Below are positions 50,049-58,721 of a stretch of 64,000 nucleotides of DNA, one piece after another. The stretch spans positions 186,001-250,000 of the forward strand of contig JADJVE010000003.1 in the NCBI GenBank assembly GCA_016716715.1, read 5' to 3'. Numbering within the stretch: position 1 is the first letter of the stretch; the number at the start of each line of letters is the position of its first letter. The translations under genes and the position numbers were made by a program. The stretch is from Acidobacteriota bacterium. GTDB taxonomy: Bacteria > Acidobacteriota > Thermoanaerobaculia > UBA5066. The notes below the pieces were generated by a model. The model did not search any database, was not told the origin of the DNA, and was given only the letters and a program-made list of their open reading frames with translations.

Positions 50049-51593
50049 ATGGAAGTCCGCGATCGCCGCGCCGGGCTCTGGCCCGTTCTCCTCGCGCTGC
50101 TGCCGCTGCTCCCGTCGTGGTGGTTCGCGCTCGTGAGGCCGTGGCTCCCGATGAGCGTCGACGACGACGGCGCGGTCGTCGAGATGGCCGAGCGGCGGGC
50201 GCTCCACGGGGGGCAGCTCACGGGCGCGTACTCGCGCTTCGGCTTCAGCCACCCCGGGCCCGTCCAGCTCTATCTGATGGCCCCCGTTTACGCGGCGACC
50301 GGCCAGCGCAGCGCGGGGCTCTCGCTGGCCGCCCTTCTCCTGACGACGCTCTTCACGGGCGCCGCGGCGTGGTCCGGGGCGAAGATCCTCGGTCCGCGCC
50401 ACGGACTCGTCGTCGCGGCGGGGCTCGCGCTCCTCCTCGCGCGGATGGGGCCCGGCTGGGTCGCGCACGCGTGGGGGCCTCACGCCGTGGTCGTCCCGCT
50501 GGCGCTCCTCGTCGTCCTCGCCCTCGGTCTCGCGCGGCAGGGCGCCGCATGGCTCCCGGCTCTCGCGTTCGTTGCGACGTTCCTCGTCCAGACGCACCTC
50601 GGAACCGCGCCGGCCGCCACCTGCGTCGTCCTCGCGGCGCTCGTCCTCGCGGGCCGGCTCGGCCGGCGCGTCGCCGCGCTGCGGCCCGTTCTGATCGCGG
50701 CGCTCCTGCTCGCGGCACTCTGGGCGCCGCCGGTCCTCGAACAGTGGCGTGGAACGCCCGCGCAGCCGGGGAACCTGACGCTGCTCTGGCAGTTCTTTCG
50801 CTCGCACGGCGCCCGGCACACGTTCGTGGAGGTGTTCGGGCCGCTCGCGCACGAGCTGGGGTCGATTCCGATCGCCCTCGCGGCGGCGATCGTGCCGTCG
50901 ACGACCGACCACCGCGACGTCGGCGCGGGCATCTTCACGCTCCTCCTCGTCGCGCTGCTGCCGCTCGCTCTCGCGGCGGCGCGGCGGCGGCGGGACGACG
51001 ACGCGGCGGCGCTCTCGTGGCTGGCGCTCGCGGCCGGCGCGGCGGCGATCTACTCGGCCCTCAGGATCGTCGGCGAGGTCTTCGACTACCTGCTCGCGTT
51101 CGCGTCCGCCGTCTCCTTCGCGGGCTGGACGGCCGTCGCGCTCGTCGCGACGCGCCCGCTGGAGGAGCGCGGCCGGGGCCGGGCCGTCGGGATCGGCTGC
51201 GCCGTCGTGGCGGTCCTCGCCGCGATCTCGAACGCGCGCGGCCTCGTGCAGCAGCAGCCGATTCCGATCGCGACGAAGGAGAGCGTCGCGACGTTCACGG
51301 CAGCCCTGAAGGCCCACCTCGCGGCAGAGGGCATCCGAAAGCCCCTCGTCCACCTCGCGGACGGCGAGCCCTGGGTGCCCGCCGCGGGTGCCCTCCTCGA
51401 GCTCGAGCGCGCCGGGATCGACTACGCCGTCGAAGAGGACTGGACGGTGATGTTCGGCCGCAACCGCCGCGCGACGGGCGCCGAGGACGGCGCCGTGTGG
51501 TTCGTCGAGGAAGAACCGGCGCCGCTCATGAGGCAGCTCGCCGCGGTGGGGAAGACGAAGCTCTACGGGCGGCCGATGCGCGGCGCCCGCTGA
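50049..51593 (+). CDS. Polytopic GT-C-type glycosyltransferase-like membrane protein
   Basis: 514 residues with about ten hydrophobic segments to residue 390 and a soluble C-terminal part of about 120. The first periplasmic loop contains the acidic SVDDDGAVVEMAERR, and HPGPVQLYLMAPVY follows, a layout like the 'D-D/E ... HPP' first loop of GT39/ArnT-type enzymes that use lipid-linked sugars. The C-terminal region (VATFTAALKAHLAAEGIRKP, EDWTVMFGRNRRA) has no known motif. Acceptor and sugar unknown. Its 3' end overlaps the convergent gene by 31 bp. It begins the 50-60 kb glycan-assembly-like cluster. Confidence 0.78.
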   Translation: MEVRDRRAGLWPVLLALLPLLPSWWFALVRPWLPMSVDDDGAVVEMAERRALHGGQLTGAYSRFGFSHPGPVQLYLMAPVYAATGQRSAGLSLAALLLTTLFTGAAAWSGAKILGPRHGLVVAAGLALLLARMGPGWVAHAWGPHAVVVPLALLVVLALGLARQGAAWLPALAFVATFLVQTHLGTAPAATCVVLAALVLAGRLGRRVAALRPVLIAALLLAALWAPPVLEQWRGTPAQPGNLTLLWQFFRSHGARHTFVEVFGPLAHELGSIPIALAAAIVPSTTDHRDVGAGIFTLLLVALLPLALAAARRRRDDDAAALSWLALAAGAAAIYSALRIVGEVFDYLLAFASAVSFAGWTAVALVATRPLEERGRGRAVGIGCAVVAVLAAISNARGLVQQQPIPIATKESVATFTAALKAHLAAEGIRKPLVHLADGEPWVPAAGALLELERAGIDYAVEEDWTVMFGRNRRATGAEDGAVWFVEEEPAPLMRQLAAVGKTKLYGRPMRGAR

Positions 51594-52987
51594 CTTCTTC
51601 CGAACGCGTCGGCGACCGCACACGCGAGGAGGACGTACAGCGGCACGGCCAGCTGCGAGAGGAACCGGTTCCATGTCGGGTGAACGAGGTCTTTCGGGGC
51701 CCAGCTGCTCCCGCCGTATGCGGCGGCATAGACCACGAGCGCTCCGGCTGATGCGACGAGCAGGCCGCGCGCGAACGGGCGCGTCAGGGCGCGCGTGCCA
51801 AGAAGGAAAAGTGCTGGAGCGAGCCACCAGAAACCGCTCCACACCTCAGGCCGGGCCATCTCGATCCGCACGAAGTGCAGGACGGCCGGGAGGCGCTGCG
51901 CGACGCCCGAGGCGATCTGGCGCGGCGTCACCTCGTCCCACGTTTCCGAGTTGCGGTTCGGCACCTGGGCGCGCCATAAGACGCAGAGCGCCCCGGCCAG
52001 GGCGAAAGCGGCCGCCGCGAGGGCGGTCGCGCGGACGGGTCCGAGGCGCTTCATTCGCCATGCGCGGCGCAAGGCCCTGAGCGCGGCAAGCCCGACCGCA
52101 ATCGCCCCGAGGAGCAGCCCCTCGGTCTTCGTGAGTGCGCCCGCGCCGAGGAGAAGTCCTCCCGCGAGAGCCTCGGGCGGCAGCCATGGGGCTCTCAGGA
52201 GCAGTACGAGACCGCCTCCCCAGAAAAGGCCGAGCGGGATGTCCGCATACGACGTAATCGCGCCTCCGTCCCACTCGAAAGCGAGACCGGGAAGCAGGGT
52301 CATCGCGAGGACGATCAGAGCCGCCGCGAGCGTGCCGGAACGGGCCTCGGCCACGTCGAAGATCACGAGGAAGAGAACGGGCAGGAAGACGGCATAGAGG
52401 GGCCGCGTGACCCGCTCGTCGTCGTCGGTGTCGAATGTTTCCTGGACGGCGACCTGAAGGACGGGGAGAAGCAGCGGGTACTTCGGGTTGTGGAGGTACG
52501 TGCCGCCGTCGAGGAGGACGGGCGCGTCCACGGTGCGCGCGGCCCGCACGAAGCCGGCATGAGCGTTCCACGTCATCCGCGCGTCGAACCCGCACTGAAC
52601 GCCCGAGAGGGCGTCGGCGATGACCGCCGCCGAGACGAACGCACCCGAGAGCGCGGCGAGGGCGACCGCCGCGCGCGCCGCGCGGCCCGCGGCCGGGCGC
52701 GGGGGTGGCGTCGATCGCGGCATCTTCCGCCGCATCCAGGCGGCGAGCGCGAGGGGCAGAAGGAGGACGGGGAGAATCGTCCCGCGCCGGAGCTCGACGC
52801 CTCCCCAGTGGCTCGCCGCGTAGAGCGAGACGCCCGTGAACGCGCAGCCAAGGAGATACGACCACGCGCAGCGCAGGAGCGCGGGCTTTCGGCGCAGGGA
52901 CGGCACGAACGAGGTGAGCGCCCAGCCGGACGCCGCGAGAAGGGCCACGCCCCCGAACGCCGCGAAGAGCCGATACGCCGTGCTCAC
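51563..52987 (-). CDS. GT-C-type membrane protein, left-arm third gene (paralogue of 58718-60127)
   Basis: 474 residues with about eleven hydrophobic segments. It is plainly homologous to the protein at 58718-60127: LLGCAFTGVSLYAASH versus LLGCAWLGGGAYAASH, DARMTWNAHAGFVRAARTVDAP versus DGKMTWVAQARFIRGARTVDAP (split here for length), NPKYPLLLPVLQ versus HPRYPVLMPVLQ. The 'D.KMTW' loop and the 'YP.L.PVLQ' motif after it resemble the catalytic first loops of GT-C glycosyltransferases acting outside the membrane. GTG 52987 overlaps the preceding stop (GTGA). Third gene of the left operon arm. Confidence 0.8.
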   Translation of the reverse strand: MSTAYRLFAAFGGVALLAASGWALTSFVPSLRRKPALLRCAWSYLLGCAFTGVSLYAASHWGGVELRRGTILPVLLLPLALAAWMRRKMPRSTPPPRPAAGRAARAAVALAALSGAFVSAAVIADALSGVQCGFDARMTWNAHAGFVRAARTVDAPVLLDGGTYLHNPKYPLLLPVLQVAVQETFDTDDDERVTRPLYAVFLPVLFLVIFDVAEARSGTLAAALIVLAMTLLPGLAFEWDGGAITSYADIPLGLFWGGGLVLLLRAPWLPPEALAGGLLLGAGALTKTEGLLLGAIAVGLAALRALRRAWRMKRLGPVRATALAAAAFALAGALCVLWRAQVPNRNSETWDEVTPRQIASGVAQRLPAVLHFVRIEMARPEVWSGFWWLAPALFLLGTRALTRPFARGLLVASAGALVVYAAAYGGSSWAPKDLVHPTWNRFLSQLAVPLYVLLACAVADAFGRSQRAPRIGRP

Positions 52988-53433
52988 GGCCGGACGACTC
53001 CCGTCGGAGGGTCGGGACCGAGGAGCCCGGGTGCGCCGCCCGCGCACCCGACGACGAAGACGCGCGGCGACGCTGTCGTCAGCGCCCGAAGGTCCTCCGG
53101 GCGGAGGGCGGACTCCGGGCCGAGGGAGCGCGGCGTGCGAGGCACGAGCGCCGACCGGATCCAGTACGCGTTGCAGCCCGGGTCCGGGCTTTCGACGATC
53201 CCGTACTCGGCGCCGGGAGGTATCTCGCTCGCGATGCGCTCGATCGCCTCCTGGAATGCGGGGCCGTACTGTTCACGCCGGATCTCTCCGAGCGAATCGG
53301 CGACGTGCCGTTTAGAGAATCCAAGATGGCTGAAGACGTTCGAGGCCTGGCGCGGGAAGGCCGCGAGAGCCCAGACGAGGAACGCGAGTCCGGCGGCGGC
53401 CGCGCGAACGCGCGTCACCGGCCGCCTTGCCAC
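52984..53433 (-). CDS. Small anchored protein, left-arm second gene (paralogue of 57930-58721)
   Basis: 149 residues with an N-terminal membrane anchor (AAAAGLAFLVWALAAFP). It shares with the N-terminal half of 57930-58721 the sequence RREQYGPAFQEAIERI...IPPGAEYGIVES (there RRELRGDAYANTLDEV...VPEGGSYAIANG), then the strand ending YWIRSALVPRTP versus NWVRCDLAPRIP. The paralogue carries an extra C-terminal module that this one lacks. I know no family name. It overlaps genes on both sides (19 bases with the first gene, GTGA with the third), so it must be co-made with the two membrane enzymes. Confidence 0.75.
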   Translation of the reverse strand: MARRPVTRVRAAAAGLAFLVWALAAFPRQASNVFSHLGFSKRHVADSLGEIRREQYGPAFQEAIERIASEIPPGAEYGIVESPDPGCNAYWIRSALVPRTPRSLGPESALRPEDLRALTTASPRVFVVGCAGGAPGLLGPDPPTGVVRP

Positions 53434-55789
53434 GTGAACTTGCGCGGCGGGTAGTGGCGCTCGCGGCCGTCCTTCGACCGGAAGAGGGCGACGATCTCGT
53501 GGCTTCCCTCGTCCCCGGAAGGAACGCGAACGTCCCCTCGTACCCGGCCTGCGAGCAGTCGCCGAGCGCGGGCACGGCGGCGCAGACGTCGGGCCGGGGC
53601 GTCCGGCTGCCGGACGCGAGGGAGCGCTGTTCTCCGTCGACGAGGAGCGTGACGTGGAGGTCCTCGCCGGGGATGCGCGCCCAGCCGCGGATGCGGAGGG
53701 TTCCCTTCACGGTCGCGCCCTCCTCGGGAGCGTCGATGTTTCCCGTGAGCGCGGCGTCCTCCTTCCAGGGGAGGCCGGCAGGCGTCAGGCCCGCGGGCGG
53801 CGCCCACGGGAGGGGCTCGAGCGGCCTGGCCGACGGCTCGTTCTTCGCGACGGCAAAGAGGTCGTTCTTCACGTCGCCGTCGAAGCGCTTCACGAAGACG
53901 AGGCGGCCCGAGACGAGGGCGCGGTCGATCCACGCCCGGTGCGTCGTCCGCATCGCGGGGTCGAGCCACGACTCGCGCACGAGGACGTACGAGGTCGGGA
54001 GGCCCTCGAGGAAGTCGAGGAGATCGTCCGGGATGGGGGCCTTGCGCTCGTCCTCCTCGATTCTGCGAACGACGGGCGACGAGAAACCCGAGACGGCGGT
54101 CACGAGCGGCTTCCCGTGGTCGGCCGCCCGCAGCACGGCGCGGTAGTTTCCGTGCTCCGGCGTGCCGGACGGCAGCTCGACGAGGCCGCCCTTCATGGGG
54201 GTTGTCGCGAGGAAGCGCGTCACCTCGTCCGGATCGGCCTCGCCGCGGAAGAGGTCCAGCGGCGCCGCGCGGTCCTCGAGGAGAAACGCGAGGCACGCGA
54301 GAGCGAAGACGGGGGCGGTGCGCGCGGCGGGGCGGCGGCGCTTCCAGGCTTCGGCCAGAGCGAGGACGCCGGCCCCGGCGAGGACCGCGAGGCCGAGGTA
54401 AGCGATCGTCGCCCAGCGCGCGGGGACGCGGATGCTTCGGAAGAGCGAAATCGTCTCGAAGAGAACGCGGTGGAACGGGAACCGCACGCCGAGCGAGCCG
54501 AGAAAGCCGAGAAGGGCGAGGAGCGCGCCGACGACGATGACGTCCGGGCGGCGGACCGCGCGGAGGCTCGCCCTCAGGCTTCGCGACGTCACGAGCGGAA
54601 GCGTCGCCGGATACGCGAGCCACCAGCGCACGGCGAGCGCCGCGAGGAAGACGGCGAGCGCGCGCCAGGGCTCGGTCGCGCGGAAGATCTCTTTCCCGGC
54701 GAGGCGGACGTGGATGCCGGCGGGGCTCGCCGCGAAGAGCGCGAGGAAGCCCGTGACGACGGCCACGGCGTCGAGGGCGGAGAGGACGCGCGGATCGGGG
54801 GCGGGCGCGGCTTCGGCGGCCGCCGCGTCTCCGCGGGGCGTCAGGAGCAGCGCCGCGAGAGGGAGCGCGAGAAGCAGGAGCCCCGGGAAGAGCGCGCGCT
54901 CGCCGGGCGTCGGGAACTCCGAGAAGCCCCGCCAGAGGTGGTTGCGCGGGTCGGCGTTCAGCCAGTCGTGCGGCTGCGCCGAGAAGTCGCGCGTCTCCTC
55001 GATGCCGCGCGTGAAGCCGTAGAGCTTCGCGGCGCGCTGGTACGGGAGGAGGAACGGCAGGAGCGCGACGCCCGCGATCCCGACGGCCAGCGCCCCCCTC
55101 TTCCAGCCCGCGCGGTCCGAGTCCGCTCCGGAGCGGAACGCGAGGACGAGGGCGACCGCGGCGAGAGGGACGAGCGTGAGGACGAGCCAGTGGATGACCG
55201 CGAGGCCGTTCAGGAAAAACGCGGCGCCGAGCCAGGCCGCGCGCCTTGGGGATCTCTCGCGCACGAAGAGGACGAGCGCCTCGAAGAGGATCGGGATCCA
55301 GCCCGCGAAGAGGTAGTTCACGTGGGGCAGCTGCCCGAAGCGGTACGGAACGAACGCGAACGCGACGCCCGCGACCCACGCGGCGCCGGTGGATCCGGTC
55401 AGCGTCCGCCCGAGCCGGAACGCCCCGTAGCCTGAGAACGCGAAGCCGAGGAGCGTCAGGATTCCCTGGGCGGTGAGCGGCCGGAGGCCCAGCGCGAACA
55501 GCGGGAAGAGCGGCAGCGCGAGGCCGTAGTTGTGCTCGCTGAACGCGAGGCTGAGCTTGTAGGGGAAGAAGACGTTGCCGTCGAAGAGGTGGAACGGCGA
55601 ATGGAACGTCTGGTGGAAGTCCCACCAGAGGATCCACGAGTTCAGGTACGGGTCCCCGGCGTCGGACGCGTGGTCGCGCAGGTGCTTCGCCCAGGGCCAC
55701 GTCATCGCCACCGTCAGCGCGAGGAACGCAAGAAAGACCAGCGCCTCGCGGCCGAAGGCGCGGGACCGGATCCTGTTTTCGGCGGGCAC
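53415..55789 (-). CDS. Large GT-C/YfhO-like membrane protein with C-terminal module; one-base frameshift
   Basis: About 791 residues if a frameshift is corrected. It has about twelve hydrophobic segments (to residue 520), an early loop DAGDPYLNSWILWWDFHQTF and HLFDGNVFFPY, as in YfhO-like and other GT-C membrane proteins, and a C-terminal module with GWARIPGEDLHV and PRPDVCAAVPALGDCSQAGY. At 53513-53516 a run of four C (G on this strand) needs one more base: the correct continuation GDEGSHEIVALFRSKDGRER lies in the next frame and ends at 53415, overlapping the following gene. Uncorrected, the chain ends with basic nonsense at 53312. GTG 55789 is preceded by TATCAT with a 6-nt gap. Confidence 0.78.
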
Positions 55790-55795
55790 GGACGG

Positions 55796-55801
55796 ATGAT
55801 A
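55796..55801 (-). promoter_or_regulatory. -10 box (TATCAT) of the left operon arm
   Basis: TATCAT on the minus strand, then CCGTCC, then GTG 55789: a 6-nt gap and no SD. It shares the 50-bp divergent region with the right arm. Confidence 0.45.
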
Positions 55802-55821
55802 TCGGCGGGAGGCCGAATGCG

Positions 55822-55827
55822 TATGCT
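55822..55827 (+). promoter_or_regulatory. -10 box (TATGCT) of the right operon arm
   Basis: TATGCT ends 12 nt before the ATG at 55840. Only 20 bp separate it from the left-arm box, so the two arms may be switched together. Confidence 0.4.
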
Positions 55828-55839
55828 CTCGGGGTCCTC

Positions 55840-57933
55840 ATGACCGTGAGCCCCGCGTCCCGCCGCGAGCGGATCCTCGTCGTCGCCGCGTTCGCCGTCC
55901 TCGCGCTCCTGCGCCTCGCGACGCTCGCGCCCGACCCGTGGGAGTGGGACGAGGTCCTCTTCATGGAGGGCGTGCGCGACGGCCTCGACGTCCGCGTGAA
56001 CCACCCGCACCCGCCGGGCTACCCGGTCTTCATCCGGCTCGGGCAGGGGATTCGGGCGCTCGGCGCCCCGCCGTTCCGCGCGACGGCGCTCGCGGGGGCG
56101 ATCGGCGGATACCTCTCGGTCCTCGCGCTCTATCTTCTTCTCCGCGAGCTCGGGTCCCGGCGCGCCTGGGCGCTCGTCGGCGCGCTCTTCTACGCGCTCA
56201 CGCCGTCGGTGTGGCTGCACGGCGTGCGGCCGCTGTCCGACGGGCCGGGGGCGGCAGCGGGGCTCTTCGCCGCGGTGTTCCTCGTCCGGGCGATCGCGGG
56301 GAAGGGCCGGCACGCGCTCCTCTGGGCCGCGGCGTTCACGGCGCTCGCGGCGGGCGTGCGCCCGCAGGTCGGCCTCGCCCTCCTGCCCGCGGCGGCCGTG
56401 GCCGCCGTATCCGTCTTTCGTCGCGAGCGGAGCGTGAAGCCGCTTCTCCTTGCAGCGGCCGTGGGCGTTCTTCTCTCCGCCGCCATCTGGATCCCGGTCT
56501 TCCGGAGCTCGGGCGGGTTCGCGGTCTGGAAGGACCGGTTCGAAGGCCAGATGAAGTACGTGACGCAGTTCGACAGCCCGAAACTGCGCGACGTCCTGCA
56601 GCCGCCGTTCTGGAAGCGCTGGTTTCTGGACCCGGTCGGGCACGGGAAGCTCGCCGGGACGTTCCTGCTCCTCGGCCTCGCCGGGGCCGCGCTCGAGAGG
56701 AAGAGGGCGGGGATGGTCTTCCTCGTCTTCGTCCCGGTCACGCTCCTCACGCTCGGCGTCCTCTCCGTCGACTCGGCGCCGCGCTACGTCCTCGCGTTCT
56801 GGGCGGCGCCGTGCGCGCTCGCGGCGTTCGCGCTGGAGAGATTCGCGGCGTCGCGCTTCGGCCGGATCGTTTCGCCCGCGGCAGGCGTGCTCGTCCTCGC
56901 CGCCTTCGCCGCGCTCGGGGCGCCCGCGATCGCCGAGGTCGCGTCGAAGCCGAGCCCGTCCGTCGCCGCGATGCAGGCCGTCCGCGCCGCGGGCGTCCCG
57001 CCGGGCGACGTCTTCGTCACCGAGCCGCTCCGCGCGCACGCGGACGAGTACTTCCGCTACCGCGCCCACGTCGTGAGCGAGACCATCCCCGTGGCCGTGC
57101 CCCGAACGGGCGTCTTCGTCGGCGCCGAGGACCGTCCGTTCGGCGTCGTGCCGCAGCGCGTCTTCACGTTCGAAAGCCCGCGCCTCCTGCACATCTCGCG
57201 CGGCCGGTACCTGCGCACGGAGATCTTCGAGGGCCGCGCGGGCGCGGGCGTCTTCGTCCCCATCACGCCGTGGCCCGCCACGCAGCTGGACGGCCGGGTC
57301 GAGCTTCCGGAGGGGACGACGTTCTCGATCTATGCCGCGAGCCCGGCGGATGTGACGTTTATGGTGAGAGCGGCCGGGGAACGGGCCGAGCTCGAGCTCA
57401 AGACTCTGGGCGGGGCGCGCACGGGCTCCGTCGAGCCGGGAGGCGAGCTCGCCGTCACGTTCGGCGCGGCCCCGGACCCCTCGGAGAAGCTCTTCACGAT
57501 TTCCGCCCTGAAGGGTCGGGCGACGCTCGACGCGTTCCGGATCCGCGCGCACGAAACGCATCGCCCCGCATATCGCGCCGACGACGCGATCCCGGCCGGG
57601 CTCGACGAGCCGGCGGAGGGCGCGCGCATCGCGCTGCCGCTGCGCGCTCGCGGCTGGTGCCAGGAGAAGGGAGGCGGACGCGTCGACCCCGTGGAGTTCC
57701 GGCTCGACGGACTGCGCATCGTGGAGGTGACCGTCACGCGGATGCCGCGGCCCGACGTTGCGGCGGTCCTGCCGGCGATCGGCGACGCGCGCGAGGCCGG
57801 CTGGGAAGCCGTTCTCTCGCCGCGCGTGGGGCCGGGCAGGCACGTCCTGACGGTCACGTTCCAGGCAGGCGATCGGCGCCGCGTCTACCCGCCGCGCGAG
57901 ATCGAGATCGTGACGCCCGGCGGGGCGAAGTGA
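55840..57933 (+). CDS. GT39/ArnT-like membrane glycosyltransferase with C-terminal module, right-arm first gene
   Basis: 697 residues. The first loop PDPWEWDEVLFMEGVRDG and NHPHPPGYPVFIRLG carry the acidic and 'HPP.YP' motifs of GT-C enzymes of the GT39/PMT/ArnT type, which move sugars from polyprenyl phosphates to acceptors on the outer face of the inner membrane. About ten TMs reach residue 375. Two beta-rich domains follow; the last (about 585-690) has GWCQEKGGGRVDPVEF and MPRPDVAAVLPAIGDAREAG, the shared module of this cluster. The stop overlaps the next GTG (GTGA). The sugar and acceptor are unknown. Confidence 0.85.
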   Translation: MTVSPASRRERILVVAAFAVLALLRLATLAPDPWEWDEVLFMEGVRDGLDVRVNHPHPPGYPVFIRLGQGIRALGAPPFRATALAGAIGGYLSVLALYLLLRELGSRRAWALVGALFYALTPSVWLHGVRPLSDGPGAAAGLFAAVFLVRAIAGKGRHALLWAAAFTALAAGVRPQVGLALLPAAAVAAVSVFRRERSVKPLLLAAAVGVLLSAAIWIPVFRSSGGFAVWKDRFEGQMKYVTQFDSPKLRDVLQPPFWKRWFLDPVGHGKLAGTFLLLGLAGAALERKRAGMVFLVFVPVTLLTLGVLSVDSAPRYVLAFWAAPCALAAFALERFAASRFGRIVSPAAGVLVLAAFAALGAPAIAEVASKPSPSVAAMQAVRAAGVPPGDVFVTEPLRAHADEYFRYRAHVVSETIPVAVPRTGVFVGAEDRPFGVVPQRVFTFESPRLLHISRGRYLRTEIFEGRAGAGVFVPITPWPATQLDGRVELPEGTTFSIYAASPADVTFMVRAAGERAELELKTLGGARTGSVEPGGELAVTFGAAPDPSEKLFTISALKGRATLDAFRIRAHETHRPAYRADDAIPAGLDEPAEGARIALPLRARGWCQEKGGGRVDPVEFRLDGLRIVEVTVTRMPRPDVAAVLPAIGDAREAGWEAVLSPRVGPGRHVLTVTFQAGDRRRVYPPREIEIVTPGGAK

Positions 57934-58721
57934 CGCGGCGCGTTCTCGCGGCCGCGCCCGCGGCCCTCGTCGCCGTCCTCGCGCTGGCGACGGCGCCCGC
58001 GCAGATGCGGACGGCGTGGGAGTGGCTCGCGGAGAGCCCGAAGGGCCTCGCGCACGGAGAGGACGCCGCGCGCCGCGAGCTGCGCGGGGACGCATACGCA
58101 AACACGCTCGACGAGGTCCGGGCGCTCGTTCCCGAAGGCGGGTCCTACGCGATCGCGAATGGCGGCATCGGGCTTCCCGACCAGAACTGGGTACGCTGCG
58201 ACCTCGCGCCGCGCATTCCGGTGGCCCTGCGGCCGGAGAAGTGCCGCGGGTGGTTCTTCGAGCGGCCGCCGAAGAACGTTCCGCAAGTCACGGTCGTCAT
58301 CGAGAAGGACGGGAGCCTCCGGCTCGCGGAGACCCGCGCGCTCCTCACGTCGCTCTGGTCCGGCCTCACGGGTCCCCAGGAGGACATCCCGGGCTGGATC
58401 GACGCGCCCGCCGAGAACACGACGGCCTCGGGCCGCGTCGTCGTGAGTGGGTGGTGTCAGGAGAGAGGCAAGGGGCCTTGCGCCGCGATCCGCATCTGGT
58501 TGGACGGCGTCGAGGTGGACACCGCGCGCATCGAGCGCTTCCCGCGCCCGGACGTGCAGGCCGCCGTGCCGGACATGGGCGACTGCAGCCGCGCGGGCTG
58601 GCGCACGGCGTTCGAGGCGGGCGTCCTCGCGCCCGGCAAGCACTGCGTGGCCGCGGCGCTCGTCGGCGAGGGCGGGCGGCATCGCCGCGTCGGGCCGTGG
58701 GCGTTCACGGTGACGAAGTGA
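57930..58721 (+). CDS. Small anchored protein with C-terminal module, right-arm second gene
   Basis: 263 residues. An N-terminal anchor (VLAAAPAALVAVLALATAPA) precedes a domain homologous to 52984-53433 (to about residue 130) and then the shared module (about 150-263): VVSGWCQERGKGPCAAIRIW, FPRPDVQAAVPDMGDCSRAG and a final strand HRRVGPWAFTV. Two Cys pairs suggest an oxidising compartment. It lies between two membrane glycosyltransferase-like genes with GTGA overlaps on both sides. A periplasmic accessory that presents or binds glycan substrate is a guess from context. Confidence 0.8.
   Translation: MTRRVLAAAPAALVAVLALATAPAQMRTAWEWLAESPKGLAHGEDAARRELRGDAYANTLDEVRALVPEGGSYAIANGGIGLPDQNWVRCDLAPRIPVALRPEKCRGWFFERPPKNVPQVTVVIEKDGSLRLAETRALLTSLWSGLTGPQEDIPGWIDAPAENTTASGRVVVSGWCQERGKGPCAAIRIWLDGVEVDTARIERFPRPDVQAAVPDMGDCSRAGWRTAFEAGVLAPGKHCVAAALVGEGGRHRRVGPWAFTVTK

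Noticed and set aside
53312..53414. Basic C-terminal extension of the left-arm first gene as real protein
   Set aside because: It arises after the single-base shift, is Arg/Ser-rich like other shadow frames, overlaps the next gene by over 100 bp, and the alternative frame continues the module.
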